From: a bacterium
Lineage (GTDB): Bacteria > ARS69
Assembly (NCBI GenBank): GCA_025774805.1
Contig: JALGZR010000136.1
Span: forward strand, 1-14,607
Length of the DNA: 14,607 bases
Direction of reading: 5' to 3'
The notes beneath the pieces were generated by a model. It saw nothing but the letters and a program-made list of their open reading frames with translations, did no database searches and had not been told where the DNA came from. The translations under genes and the position numbers were made by a program. Below are positions 1-6,833 of the stretch, piece after piece; position 1 is the first letter of the stretch; the number at the start of each line of letters is the position of its first letter.

Positions 1-153
1 CCGGATGATCAACACGGGAGCTTCCCGGGAGACCCGCGACGTCTCGCCGAACACGTACTCGTCGGCGATGAGATCCCCGACGACGAGCACGCGTCGCCCC
101 GTACACTTCGCGAGGATCTCCCCGAGCCTCTCGCTCCGATCCTCCGAGCTCAA
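1..153 (-). CDS. hldE: Heptose-7-phosphate kinase domain of HldE/RfaE (3' end outside window)
   Basis: Only the first 51 residues are inside. After a charged leader, residues 22-51 read VLVVGDLIADEYVFGETS then RVSREAPVLIIR, matching the N-terminal PfkB-kinase motif of RfaE/HldE (VLVVGDxMLDxYxxGxxxRISPEAPV). This enzyme phosphorylates D-glycero-D-manno-heptose 7-phosphate at C-1 on the way to ADP-heptose, the donor for the GT9 enzymes upstream. Whether the protein is the bifunctional kinase-adenylyltransferase (HldE) or the kinase alone (HldA) cannot be told. The TTG start is supported by AGGAGG at a spacing of 7 and by a TTGA overlap with the waaF stop. The frame is open to the window edge. 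Confidence 0.85.
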   Translation of the reverse strand, partial: MSSEDRSERLGEILAKCTGRRVLVVGDLIADEYVFGETSRVSREAPVLIIR

Positions 154-1139
154 CCGACTTCCTCCTGGAGAATTCCCTGCGCCTCCGCGAGCACCCGCTC
201 GGGGGAGATCTCCTTCAGGCAGACGATTCCGATGTCGCAGGTCCGCCGGAAGCAGGGTGCGCACTCGACGGGGTGCCGCACGACGCGATGCCCCTCGCCT
301 CGGGGACCGGTCCAAACCGGTTCCGTCGATCCGAAAAGCGCGACGACCCGGGTTCCGACCGCCGCGGCCAGGTGCATCGGTCCCGTGTCGTTTGTCACGA
401 GAAGGTCGGCCCGGGCCAGGACCGCGGCCAGCAGGCCGACCGGAGTGCGCCCCGAGAGATCCCGGACCCCGTTCCCGATTCCCTTCACCGTGGTCGAGAC
501 CACCTCCTCGTCGCCCGGGCCTCCGAGGACGGCCACGGCCCGCCCCGCGTCGAGGAGGCGGCGTCCCAGCCGGGCGAAGCTCTCCGCCGGCCAGCGCTTC
601 GCCGGACCGTACGTGGCCCCCGGCTGCAGGGCCACACGACCCCGGCCGGCCGGACCGTCCCAGAGCTCGGCGGCCATCTCGACCCAGCTCGGATCGAGCT
701 CCACCCTCGGCTCGTCTCGCGCCTCCGGTCGCCCCGCCAGAGCGGCGAGCGCGCGGTAGTTCTCCACCTGGTGCCGGTCCCGACGATACTCCCCCGCCGG
801 CAGGCCCGCGGCGAGGAGAAACCCCCGTCGCGAGCCGGCGTACCCGAGCCGCTCCCGGACGCCTCCTCTCCAGGCGCGCCATGCGCTGCCGAAGGAGACG
901 GGACCGAGCAGGACGCGATCGTAGCCCGCCCTCCGGTACGCGTCCACTTCGCGCCCCGCGTCGAACTCGAGGACCTCGCTCACGGCCGAATGGCGTCGGA
1001 AGACGTCTCCCAGGCCGCGCGGACTGAGGACTCCGATGCGCGCCCCGGGTGGGTTGCGGGCGAGCGCCGTCGGAACGACGGTCGACAGGACGGCGTCCCC
1101 GAGCCAGTTGGGGCTGCGGAAGAGGATCGCGCCGGTCAC
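150..1139 (-). CDS. waaF: ADP-heptose:LPS heptosyltransferase II (WaaF/RfaF)
   Basis: WaaF (family 9) adds the second L-glycero-D-manno-heptose from ADP-heptose to the LPS inner core. The 329 residues match the family (E. coli 348). Diagnostic parts are ILFRSPNWLGDAVLST (5-20), where WaaF proteins have PxWxGD, LQPGATYGPAKRWPAESF (171-188), LLVTNDTGPMHLAAAVGT (246-263), LFGSTEPVWTGP (268-279) and the Cys-rich ending ECAPCFRRTC (292-301) then VCLKEISPERV (306-316), the classic WaaF CxPCxxRxC...C signature. The GTG at 1139 lies in a GTGA overlap with the preceding GT9 gene. The TGA at 152-150 overlaps a TTG start for hldE. Among the four GT9 genes here this is the one whose subfamily is clear. 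Confidence 0.93.
   Translation of the reverse strand: MTGAILFRSPNWLGDAVLSTVVPTALARNPPGARIGVLSPRGLGDVFRRHSAVSEVLEFDAGREVDAYRRAGYDRVLLGPVSFGSAWRAWRGGVRERLGYAGSRRGFLLAAGLPAGEYRRDRHQVENYRALAALAGRPEARDEPRVELDPSWVEMAAELWDGPAGRGRVALQPGATYGPAKRWPAESFARLGRRLLDAGRAVAVLGGPGDEEVVSTTVKGIGNGVRDLSGRTPVGLLAAVLARADLLVTNDTGPMHLAAAVGTRVVALFGSTEPVWTGPRGEGHRVVRHPVECAPCFRRTCDIGIVCLKEISPERVLAEAQGILQEEVG
161..166 (-). promoter_or_regulatory. Ribosome binding site supporting the TTG start of hldE
   Basis: AGGAGG lies inside the last codons of waaF, 7 bases before the TTG at 153. It decides the otherwise weak TTG start of the next gene and suggests translational coupling through the TTGA overlap. Confidence 0.6.
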
Positions 1140-2296
1140 GCCGGCGATCCCGGGGGCGCCGCCAGCTCTCGGGGAAGCCCGTCCAGGCCTCCCCGGGCGG
1201 CGGCGAACGCGAGTGCCCCGACCCGGACGGCGTCCACTTCGAGACGGGAGAGATCCCCGTCGGGGGCGCGCAGCCAGCGCACGGTCGGCGCGGCCGGGCA
1301 CCAGATTGCGGGATCCGTCGGCCCGAAGAGACCGAGCGCCGGGGTCCCGGTGGCCGCGCCCAGGTGAAGGACACCGGTGTCGTTCGCCAGCAGGAAGTCT
1401 GCTGCTCGAATCGCGCCGCCGAGCGTGCGCACGTCCGTGGCGGGAAGGCGGGGAAGCCGTGCCCCGGCTCCGGCGTTCACGCGCGAGTAGAGGCCGCTCT
1501 CCCGCGGACCGGTCGTGACGACCACGCGGTGGCCCTCGGCGAGGAGCGCCGCGCCCACCTCCCCGAAGCGCTCCGCGGGCCATCGGTTCGGAGCCTTGCC
1601 GGCCCCGGGATGCAGGACGATGCGCGAGGATCCACCGGGCGGTCCGAGCGCCTCCTCGAGCAGCCTCCTTCCCCGCGCGACCTCGTCGGGGGTCAGATGG
1701 ATCTCCGGTGTCCAGTCCTCCCCGGCGACTCCGAAAGGAGCGGCGAGGTCGAGGTTCACTCCGGTCTGGTGCCGCCCCTCGATCGGTTCGGGCAGGACCC
1801 AGTGATAGAGATCGCTCGCGACGCCCGCGCCTCGGCCCCCCGGCCCCGGGCGCCCCGCCCTCCGGCGCGCTCCCGAGAGGACCGCCAGCCAGGCGCTCGT
1901 CATCGAGAACGAGACCGTGCTCGAGACGAGCGCGAGATCGTAGCGGGCGTCGCGAAGCCGGTCGGCGAACCGCTTCGCCCGGTGGGGTCGACGGAGACAC
2001 TCCTGCTTGTCGTAGAGGAGGACCTCGTCCAGGTGCCGATTGCCGCGCGCCGCATCGACGTTCGCGTCGCCCGCCACGAGATCGATGCGCGCCCCGGGCG
2101 CGCGCTCGCGCACGGCCCGGAACAGCGGGCTCGCGAGGAGCATGTCCCCGAACTGGTTCTGCGGGCGCACGAGCAGGATCGATCGGAGGCCGGCGAGATC
2201 GGGGGGCGCTCCCGCCTCGGGACGCACGCGCAGCACGCGACCCAGTCCGCGGGTCAGGACCCGCTTCCCTCTCTTCTCCCAGGTCTTGAGCGTCAC
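1136..2296 (-). CDS. GT9-family heptosyltransferase
   Basis: A 386-residue family 9 glycosyltransferase, predicted to transfer heptose or a similar sugar to the growing LPS core in the cytoplasm. A basic leader (about 1-38) precedes the first strand, ILLVRPQNQFGDMLLASPLF (40-59), which includes the conserved GD and SP. HPGAGKAPNRWPAERF (229-244) is the KRWP-type nucleotide-sugar region, although NRWP replaces KRWP. LLANDTGVLHLGAATGTPAL (302-321) and LFGPTDP (323-329) follow. It lacks the C-terminal CxPC...C cluster seen in the next gene. The GTG start has an excellent GGAGG. The TGA overlaps the next start as GTGA. Its reading lies wholly within a much longer stop-free frame of the neighbouring genes, but the coding similarity is clearly in this frame. 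The acceptor cannot be told; O-antigen ligase or other families are ruled out by the motifs. Confidence 0.9.
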   Translation of the reverse strand: MTLKTWEKRGKRVLTRGLGRVLRVRPEAGAPPDLAGLRSILLVRPQNQFGDMLLASPLFRAVRERAPGARIDLVAGDANVDAARGNRHLDEVLLYDKQECLRRPHRAKRFADRLRDARYDLALVSSTVSFSMTSAWLAVLSGARRRAGRPGPGGRGAGVASDLYHWVLPEPIEGRHQTGVNLDLAAPFGVAGEDWTPEIHLTPDEVARGRRLLEEALGPPGGSSRIVLHPGAGKAPNRWPAERFGEVGAALLAEGHRVVVTTGPRESGLYSRVNAGAGARLPRLPATDVRTLGGAIRAADFLLANDTGVLHLGAATGTPALGLFGPTDPAIWCPAAPTVRWLRAPDGDLSRLEVDAVRVGALAFAAARGGLDGLPRELAAPPGSPA

Positions 2297-3197
2297 GTCG
2301 CGCCTCCTCCGGCGACGCGCTGGCGGCGCACGGACTGCAGGCGATCCCCGAGTGCAGCGTGGCGGCGCGGGGACCGAGGGGAGCGAAGCCGAGGCGCGGG
2401 TGGGTCGGGCCGAAGATCGCCACCACGCGGCAGCCACTTGCCTCGGCCACGTGCAGCAGGCCCGAGTCGTTCGTGAGCGCGACGGGGCAGCGGGCCGCGA
2501 TCCCCGGAAGCTCGGCGGGATCGGGCCCGGCCACGATCTCCCTCCCGTCCTCCGGGATGTCCCGGGCGATCTCCTCGAGAAGGGCGCGCTCACCTTCCGA
2601 TCCGAGGAGGAGGACGGAACGTCCTCCGTCGGCGAGAGCGCGGGCCACCGCGGCGAAGCGGTCCGCCGGCCAGCGCTTCGTGGCCCGTCCCCCGCCCGGA
2701 GCGAGGAGCACCGGTCCGTCGCGAGGCGGCGACGGCAGGTCGAAGCGAGGGAGCCGTCCGTTCCTCCGGAGTCCCAGCTCCCGCACCGCGGCGAACGTCC
2801 GATCGACGGCCGGAGAGATCGACACCCGGTCGCCCCCCCAGGCCCGCAGCCGGACGAAGGCGTGGCGCCGCAGCGTCTCCTTGCGCGCCCGGAGGCGGCG
2901 CGCGGCGCGGACACGCCGGAGGAGCCGCCGGCTGCGTCCCGTGACCGAGAGGTCGATCACCAGGCTCCAGGAGCGCGACCGGATCTCCGCCGGGAGCTCC
3001 CGCCCCGGTCCCGGCCAGAGGTGCAGCGCGTCCACCGCGGGCACGCTCCTCAGTACGCGCCCGTGGGGCTCCCGAGCGAGGAACGCGAGGTGAGCGCGGG
3101 GGAAGCGCTCTCGAATCGCCGCGACGACCGGCAACGTCAGCACGATGTCTCCGAGCGCCGAGAGCCGGCAGACCAGGATGGCCCCGGGATCGTTCAC
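2293..3197 (-). CDS. GT9-family heptosyltransferase, C-terminal frame disrupted
   Basis: A cytoplasmic GT-B glycosyltransferase of family 9, likely adding heptose to the core. From the GTG at 3197 (GTGA overlap with msbA) residues 8-17 read LVCRLSALGD, with the conserved GD. Then come LLAPGGGRATKRWPADRF (164-181), TNDSGLLHVAEASG (242-255), FGPTHPRLG (262-270) and a partial Cys motif ACSPC (286-290). After that similarity is lost and no stop occurs in this frame until 150. In the third frame a TGA at 2295-2293 forms a GTGA overlap with the next gene, the junction style used throughout this cluster. I infer that the gene should end there and that one base has been lost near 2295-2320, or that the sequence is in error. 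The end given rests on that inference. About 300 residues would result, short of the 330-350 typical of the family. Confidence 0.8.
2303..2310 (-). promoter_or_regulatory. Strong ribosome binding site for the third GT9 gene
   Basis: The minus strand reads GGAGGAGG with GGAGG ending 6 bases before the GTG at 2296. This fixes that GTG as the start and indicates an independent, efficient initiation even though the gene before it has an uncertain end. Confidence 0.7.
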
Positions 3198-5050
3198 GTC
3201 CCCGTCTTTCCGGGCGCGAGCGGAACGGCGAACTGCCGCTCGCAGAGCCGGGCGTAGAGACCCCCGCGAACGAGGAGCTCGTCGTGCGTCCCGATCTCGA
3301 CGACGCGACCCCGCTCGAGCACGGCGATCCGGTCCGCGTGGCGGATCGTCGAGAGGCGATGGGCGATCACGACGGTGGTCCGCCCCTGCATGAGTCGGTC
3401 GATCGCCTCCTGGACCTTCGACTCCGACTCGCTGTCCAGGGAGGACGTGGCCTCGTCGAAGATCAGGATCTCGGGATTCCGGTAGATCGCGCGCGCGATC
3501 GACAGACGCTGCCGCTCTCCGCCGGAGAGACGGAGGCCCCGGTCTCCGATCACCGTGTGGTAGCCCTGCGGGCCGGCCTCGATGAACTCGTGCGCGTTCG
3601 CCGCCCGGGCCGCCGCGATCACGCGGCTCTCGTCCGGATCCGGATCCGCGTACGCGATGTTCGCTTGAATCGTGTCGTGGAAGAGGATCGTCTCCTGCGT
3701 CACGATTCCGAGGCGGCGCCGCAGGCTGTCGATCCGCAGATCGCGCAGATCGACCCCGTCCATCGTCACGCGTCCCGAGTCGGGATCGTGGAAGCGGGCG
3801 ATCAGGTCCACGAGCGTCGACTTGCCCGCGCCGCTCGGCCCGACGAGCGCGACGACCTCGCCCCTCCCGATCACGAGGTCGACCCCGTGGATCACGGGAA
3901 GGTCCGGGTCGTACTCGAAGGAGACGTTCTCGAAGCGGATCGCGTCGCGCAGCCCCTCGAACGTCCGCGCGCCCTCGCGGTCGCGAATCCTCGGCGGGGT
4001 GTCGAGGATCTCGAAGACGCGCGCCGCGGCCGCATCCCCCTCCTGGAGGTGCGTGTGGATCTGCGTCAGCCCGCGGACGGGCTGCATCAGGGACACCATC
4101 GCCGCCAGGAAGATCACGAACCAGGTGGCGGAGAGACCGGTGCCCCCGAGCACCTGGTTTCCTCCCGCCCACAGTACGATCACCGCCCCCACCGCACCCA
4201 TCATCTCCGCGGTGGGGCTGGCGAGCGACGCGATCCGGCGCAGTCGGACGATCGACCGCAGGTACGTCTCCGTGACGCGCAGGAAGCGGCGTGCGGAAAA
4301 GTCCTCCCCGCCGAAGGCCTTGACGACGCGGATTCCTCCGATCGTCTCCTGGAAGACGCTCGAGAGATCTCCCATGTGCGCCTGAGCCCGGCTCGAATGA
4401 CGCCGGATGCGCCGGCCGATCAACGCGATGATGGCCGCGAGAAGCGGAAACACGATCAGGCAAAGCAGCGCGAGCCGCCAGCTCGCCAGGAAGACGATGC
4501 CGAGGTAGACGATCACCAGGAGGACGTCTCGCGGCAGACTCCGGTAGAGGCTGGAGACCGCCTTGCGAACCACCGCGACGTCGTTCGTCGCCCGGGAGAG
4601 GAGCTCCCCGGCCCGGCGGCCGGAGAACCACCGCATCGAGAGCCCCTGCAGGTGCACGAAGAGATCGTCCCGGAGATCCTTGAGAACCCGCTCCTCCAGC
4701 GTCACGGAGAAGACCGCGAGCAGGAAGCCGAAGATCCCCTTGACCGCGAAGGCCGCGACGAGGAAGCCGCAGATCCTCCCCAGGGCATCGCGCGGCTCCC
4801 CCGCGAAGAACCACGCGACCGCGGCGCCCTGGATGTCGTGACGGAGCCGCTCGAGGACCCCTGCCGTCTCCGAGAGAGGCGGCGGCCCGGGCTCCTGGCC
4901 CGAGAAGAGGAGGTCCACGAACGGCAGGATCATGCCGAGCGAGACCCCCGACACGAGCGCGTAGAGGAACGTGAACGCGAAGACCACGGCCAGAAGGCGG
5001 CCGTGGCGCATCACGCGGCGCAGCAGTCGGATCTTCGCGTCGGAAATCAT
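3194..5050 (-). CDS. msbA: MsbA-type ABC exporter (lipid A-core flippase)
   Basis: A 618-residue half-transporter with a fused membrane domain and ATPase domain, acting as a homodimer in the inner membrane. Hydrophobic segments lie at about 19-45, 95-115, 174-212 and 280-325, consistent with six helices. The ATPase domain has Walker A GPSGAGKST (404-412), Q-loop Gln452, signature LSGGERQ (508-514), Walker B ILIFDEA (528-534) and the H-loop AHRLST (His564). Position among core glycosyltransferases supports lipid A-core as substrate; other type IV exporters have the same architecture, so specificity is inferred. I chose the ATG at 5050 because the protein then begins with a short basic stretch before helix 1, though no strong ribosome site precedes it. 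An upstream TTG at 5155 would add 35 low-complexity residues. The stop overlaps the next gene as GTGA. Confidence 0.92.
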   Translation of the reverse strand: MISDAKIRLLRRVMRHGRLLAVVFAFTFLYALVSGVSLGMILPFVDLLFSGQEPGPPPLSETAGVLERLRHDIQGAAVAWFFAGEPRDALGRICGFLVAAFAVKGIFGFLLAVFSVTLEERVLKDLRDDLFVHLQGLSMRWFSGRRAGELLSRATNDVAVVRKAVSSLYRSLPRDVLLVIVYLGIVFLASWRLALLCLIVFPLLAAIIALIGRRIRRHSSRAQAHMGDLSSVFQETIGGIRVVKAFGGEDFSARRFLRVTETYLRSIVRLRRIASLASPTAEMMGAVGAVIVLWAGGNQVLGGTGLSATWFVIFLAAMVSLMQPVRGLTQIHTHLQEGDAAAARVFEILDTPPRIRDREGARTFEGLRDAIRFENVSFEYDPDLPVIHGVDLVIGRGEVVALVGPSGAGKSTLVDLIARFHDPDSGRVTMDGVDLRDLRIDSLRRRLGIVTQETILFHDTIQANIAYADPDPDESRVIAAARAANAHEFIEAGPQGYHTVIGDRGLRLSGGERQRLSIARAIYRNPEILIFDEATSSLDSESESKVQEAIDRLMQGRTTVVIAHRLSTIRHADRIAVLERGRVVEIGTHDELLVRGGLYARLCERQFAVPLAPGKTGT

Positions 5051-5171
5051 GACCGGGAAGGGTACCGGAAAGCTCTTCGAAGGGACAACGCCAACGCGCC
5101 CAGGCCGCCCTTCCGGGCCGGAGCGACGCGCCGCTGCCGCGGCCGAGGCGGGCAAAGAGCGCAGGCCGGCG

Positions 5172-6140
5172 TCAGGCTCGCGTCGCCCCCTCCTCGGGGA
5201 GCGGGGCGGTCGCCTCCGACTCGTGACGCGGCTCGTCCGAGATCCTCAGGCGAATCGGGAGATCCGCGAAATCCGCGCGCTGCACGTCGTCCACGTGACG
5301 CAGAAAGTCGCGCTCGTGGACCGTCTCCCCGCGCCGGAGGCGAATCACCCGGCAGCGCGGAGCGTTCTCGGGGACCCACCGCGCCTCCTCCAGGCCGCCG
5401 AAGAGGCCGAGCGTGGGAACGTCGAGCGCCGTCGCGAAGTGGAAAAGGCTCGTGTTCCCGGCCAGGAAGAGATCGCAGCAGCGGATGAACGAGAGAATGT
5501 CCCGGATCCCCCGGATCGAGGCCTCGAGGGGAACAGTTCTCAGGTGCTTTCTGAGCTCCTGGACGTAAGGAGCTGACATATCCTCGCTTAGTATGATGGG
5601 AAGTGCCCCACGCTGCTCGGCGATCCGATCGACGAGCCACGCCAGCTTCCCGGGGGACGGCCGCGCCCCGGAGGGCGCCTCGCCCGGGTCGACTCCGAGG
5701 AGCCACCCGTCCCGCCCGTTTCGCCGCAGGTCGAGAAGCCGACGCGCGTACTCCCGATCGGCCCGCGGGATCTCCCACCCCGGGGCGAGGCTCTCCCGGG
5801 GGATCCCGAGGAAGGCGAGGAACTCCAGGCTCTGGACCGGGCGGTAGCCCTCGTTCACGGGCTGGGCCACGACCAGATTCAGGGTCGGGTCGCTCCCCCG
5901 GGGATGGATGCCCACCCGGAGACGCGCGCCCGAGAGGGCCGCCATCACGCGGGCGCGCCGGTCGTCGCCCGAGTCGAGCGCGACGGCCAGGTCGAACGGA
6001 TGATTCCGCAGCCGCCGCACGACCGCCCGCGTCTCGCTGGAGAGAAGCGGACCCTCGTCCGGGTCCCACGGAATCGCTTCGAAGATCTCCGGCCGGCCCG
6101 ACAGAACGGCGGCGCAGGAGGGGCTCGCGAGCACATGCAC
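5172..6140 (-). CDS. GT9-family (heptosyltransferase-like) glycosyltransferase, N terminus frameshifted or missing
   Basis: The 322 visible residues are a GT-B protein of glycosyltransferase family 9. They lack the first strand and GD motif, which lie in another frame just upstream (see the entry at 6141-6261). Visible parts are HVLASPSCAAVLSGRPEIF (2-20), a middle region with LRVGIHPRG (74-82), GVDPGEAPSGARPSPGKLAWL (149-169) where the family has PGa/KrWP, and LAGNTSLFHFATALDVPTLGLFGG (226-249). The last corresponds to the usual TNDTGxxHLAAAxGxPxxxLFGP, but the Asp-Thr-Gly is gone. The GTG at 6140 is only the first in-frame start after the stop at 6233-6231 and has no convincing ribosome site. 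The expected product is a cytoplasmic transferase for core sugars. It may be a decayed or functionally altered paralogue. A 121-base gap follows before msbA. Confidence 0.7.
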   Translation of the reverse strand: MHVLASPSCAAVLSGRPEIFEAIPWDPDEGPLLSSETRAVVRRLRNHPFDLAVALDSGDDRRARVMAALSGARLRVGIHPRGSDPTLNLVVAQPVNEGYRPVQSLEFLAFLGIPRESLAPGWEIPRADREYARRLLDLRRNGRDGWLLGVDPGEAPSGARPSPGKLAWLVDRIAEQRGALPIILSEDMSAPYVQELRKHLRTVPLEASIRGIRDILSFIRCCDLFLAGNTSLFHFATALDVPTLGLFGGLEEARWVPENAPRCRVIRLRRGETVHERDFLRHVDDVQRADFADLPIRLRISDEPRHESEATAPLPEEGATRA

Positions 6141-6261
6141 TCGGGCGAGGCGTCCCGTCGAGCGACTCGCCGAAGCTGAGCGCCGGCCCGGGACGGCCGC
6201 GTCCCAGGAAGGATTCCACGGCGTGGAGGATCAGCGGATCGAAAGCACGAAGTAACGACAA
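6141..6261 (-). pseudogene. Displaced N-terminal part of the first GT9 gene (other frame)
   Basis: A TTG at 6261 has GGAGAG 4 bases upstream and opens a frame reading SLLRAFDPLILHAVESFLGR, then GESLDGTP. The latter resembles the GDxLLxTP motif near the start of GT9 heptosyltransferases (G, acidic, x, L, x, x, T, P). Just afterwards the GT9 similarity passes to the frame of the next feature (ARVHVLASPSC). About 10-12 residues usually found between these motifs are missing, and the frame changes. That fits a small deletion with a frameshift or a sequence error near 6141-6155. In the downstream frame a TGA at 6233-6231 prevents further upstream extension. Confidence 0.5.
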
Positions 6262-6310
6262 GCTTCTCTCCGGTCGGGCCGAAGGGCGCGCGCGAGGAAT
6301 CGCCGCCGCA

Positions 6311-6333
6311 CTCCCGGACGGGAGACCGTCTCC
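6311..6333. repeat. Overlapping short inverted repeats between the Minf_1886 gene and the first GT9 gene
   Basis: Three competing dyads share this 23-base stretch: CTCCCG-GA-CGGGAG (6311-6324), GACGG-GAGA-CCGTC (6317-6330) and GGAGAC-C-GTCTCC (6321-6333). They start 11 bases beyond the TAA at 6344. They could form alternative hairpins in the transcript, but no T-run follows, so a standard intrinsic terminator is not supported. In such GC-rich DNA a chance origin is possible. Confidence 0.3.
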
Positions 6334-6343
6334 TCCCGCGGCA

Positions 6344-6739
6344 TTACCCGACCGACTCGAGAACCTCTTCCCAGTAGTCGGAGGGGCGGAAGGCCTCGTC
6401 AAAGGAGTACACCGCGCGGAAGTCGTCCCGGCTGTCCTCGGCCGTCTTGGACAGGAGACCGGCGTCCACGAGGTTGAACACGATCTCTCCGAAGTCTTCG
6501 GTGGCCCGGACACCCCACGCTTCGAACACGTCGCGGGTCATCAGACCGTATCGGTCGAGCGCGAACCGGCGGATCGCCTCCAACAGCTCGCGTCCGGTCA
6601 CGTGCGTTCCGGTCGCGAAATACACCTCGCTGGCGAAGCTCACGGCACGCCGCGTGAAGTCGTAGGCCCCCCGGCGATAGCGGGGATCCTTCTTCAGGAT
6701 GGCGCGAAGGCGCGCGTCGTCGGGTCTCGGCTCGAACAT
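6344..6739 (-). CDS. Minf_1886-family conserved protein of unknown function
   Basis: A 131-residue acidic protein without signal peptide or membrane segment, probably cytoplasmic. I recognise it as the Minf_1886-type family by the YRRGAYDFTRRAV segment near residue 22, HVTGRELLEAIRRFAL (46-61), EAWGVRATEDFGEIVFNLV (about 72-90) and the SRDDFRAVYSFDEAF region (about 103-117), all in the expected order and at full length. The function of this family is not established, and I do not assign one. The ATG at 6739 is preceded by GAGGGAG at a spacing of 9; a longer upstream reading would run into nadB. The stop is TAA. It is separated from nadB by 94 bases and from the next gene by 82, and it has a plausible promoter, so it may be its own transcription unit and not part of the LPS pathway. 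Confidence 0.85.
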   Translation of the reverse strand: MFEPRPDDARLRAILKKDPRYRRGAYDFTRRAVSFASEVYFATGTHVTGRELLEAIRRFALDRYGLMTRDVFEAWGVRATEDFGEIVFNLVDAGLLSKTAEDSRDDFRAVYSFDEAFRPSDYWEEVLESVG

Positions 6740-6796
6740 GGTACACAACTCCCTCGGGCTCCGGGTCCACGACCCGGGCCACTCGGAACTTGTCTG

Positions 6797-6825
6797 TTTA
6801 TCGGATGAAACACCGATTCCATCAA
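6797..6825 (-). promoter_or_regulatory. Possible sigma70-type promoter for the Minf_1886-family gene
   Basis: On the minus strand TTGATG (6825-6820) and GATAAA (6802-6797) are separated by exactly 17 bases, each matching four of six positions of the TTGACA/TATAAT consensus. The site lies in the 94-base gap after nadB, locally poorer in GC than its surroundings, and 57 bases before the ATG at 6739. The spacer contains a small inverted repeat, ATCGG with 8 bases then CCGAT. This is pattern matching only; the organism's own sigma consensus is unknown. Confidence 0.4.
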
Positions 6826-6833
6826 GAGAGTTC

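Noticed and set aside
150-4814. A single 1,554-codon minus-strand frame taken as one giant protein
   Set aside because: Only two separate parts (about 3197-2325 and 1139-150) resemble proteins. The rest is out of frame with msbA and the third GT9 gene, which have clear motifs in their own frames.
5051-5155. TTG at 5155 as the msbA start
   Set aside because: The additional 35 residues are Ala/Arg/Pro-rich low complexity and no ribosome site is visible. The ATG at 5050 gives a normal MsbA N terminus.
5051-5171. Promoter or terminator in the 121-base gap before msbA
   Set aside because: No convincing -10 element and only a 4-bp GCCC-GGAA-GGGC stem without a T-run. The gap is GC-rich and I see nothing else in it.
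3284-5488. A 734-codon open frame on the plus strand opposite msbA and part of the first GT9 gene
   Set aside because: Its product is low-complexity, rich in Arg, Asp and Glu, with no recognisable domain, and lies exactly antisense to a clear MsbA. Stop-poor antisense frames are expected in GC-rich coding DNA.
6311-6333. Hairpins after the Minf_1886-family gene as an intrinsic terminator
   Set aside because: Stems are only 5-6 bp, they compete with each other, and no T-run follows. I list them only as inverted repeats.
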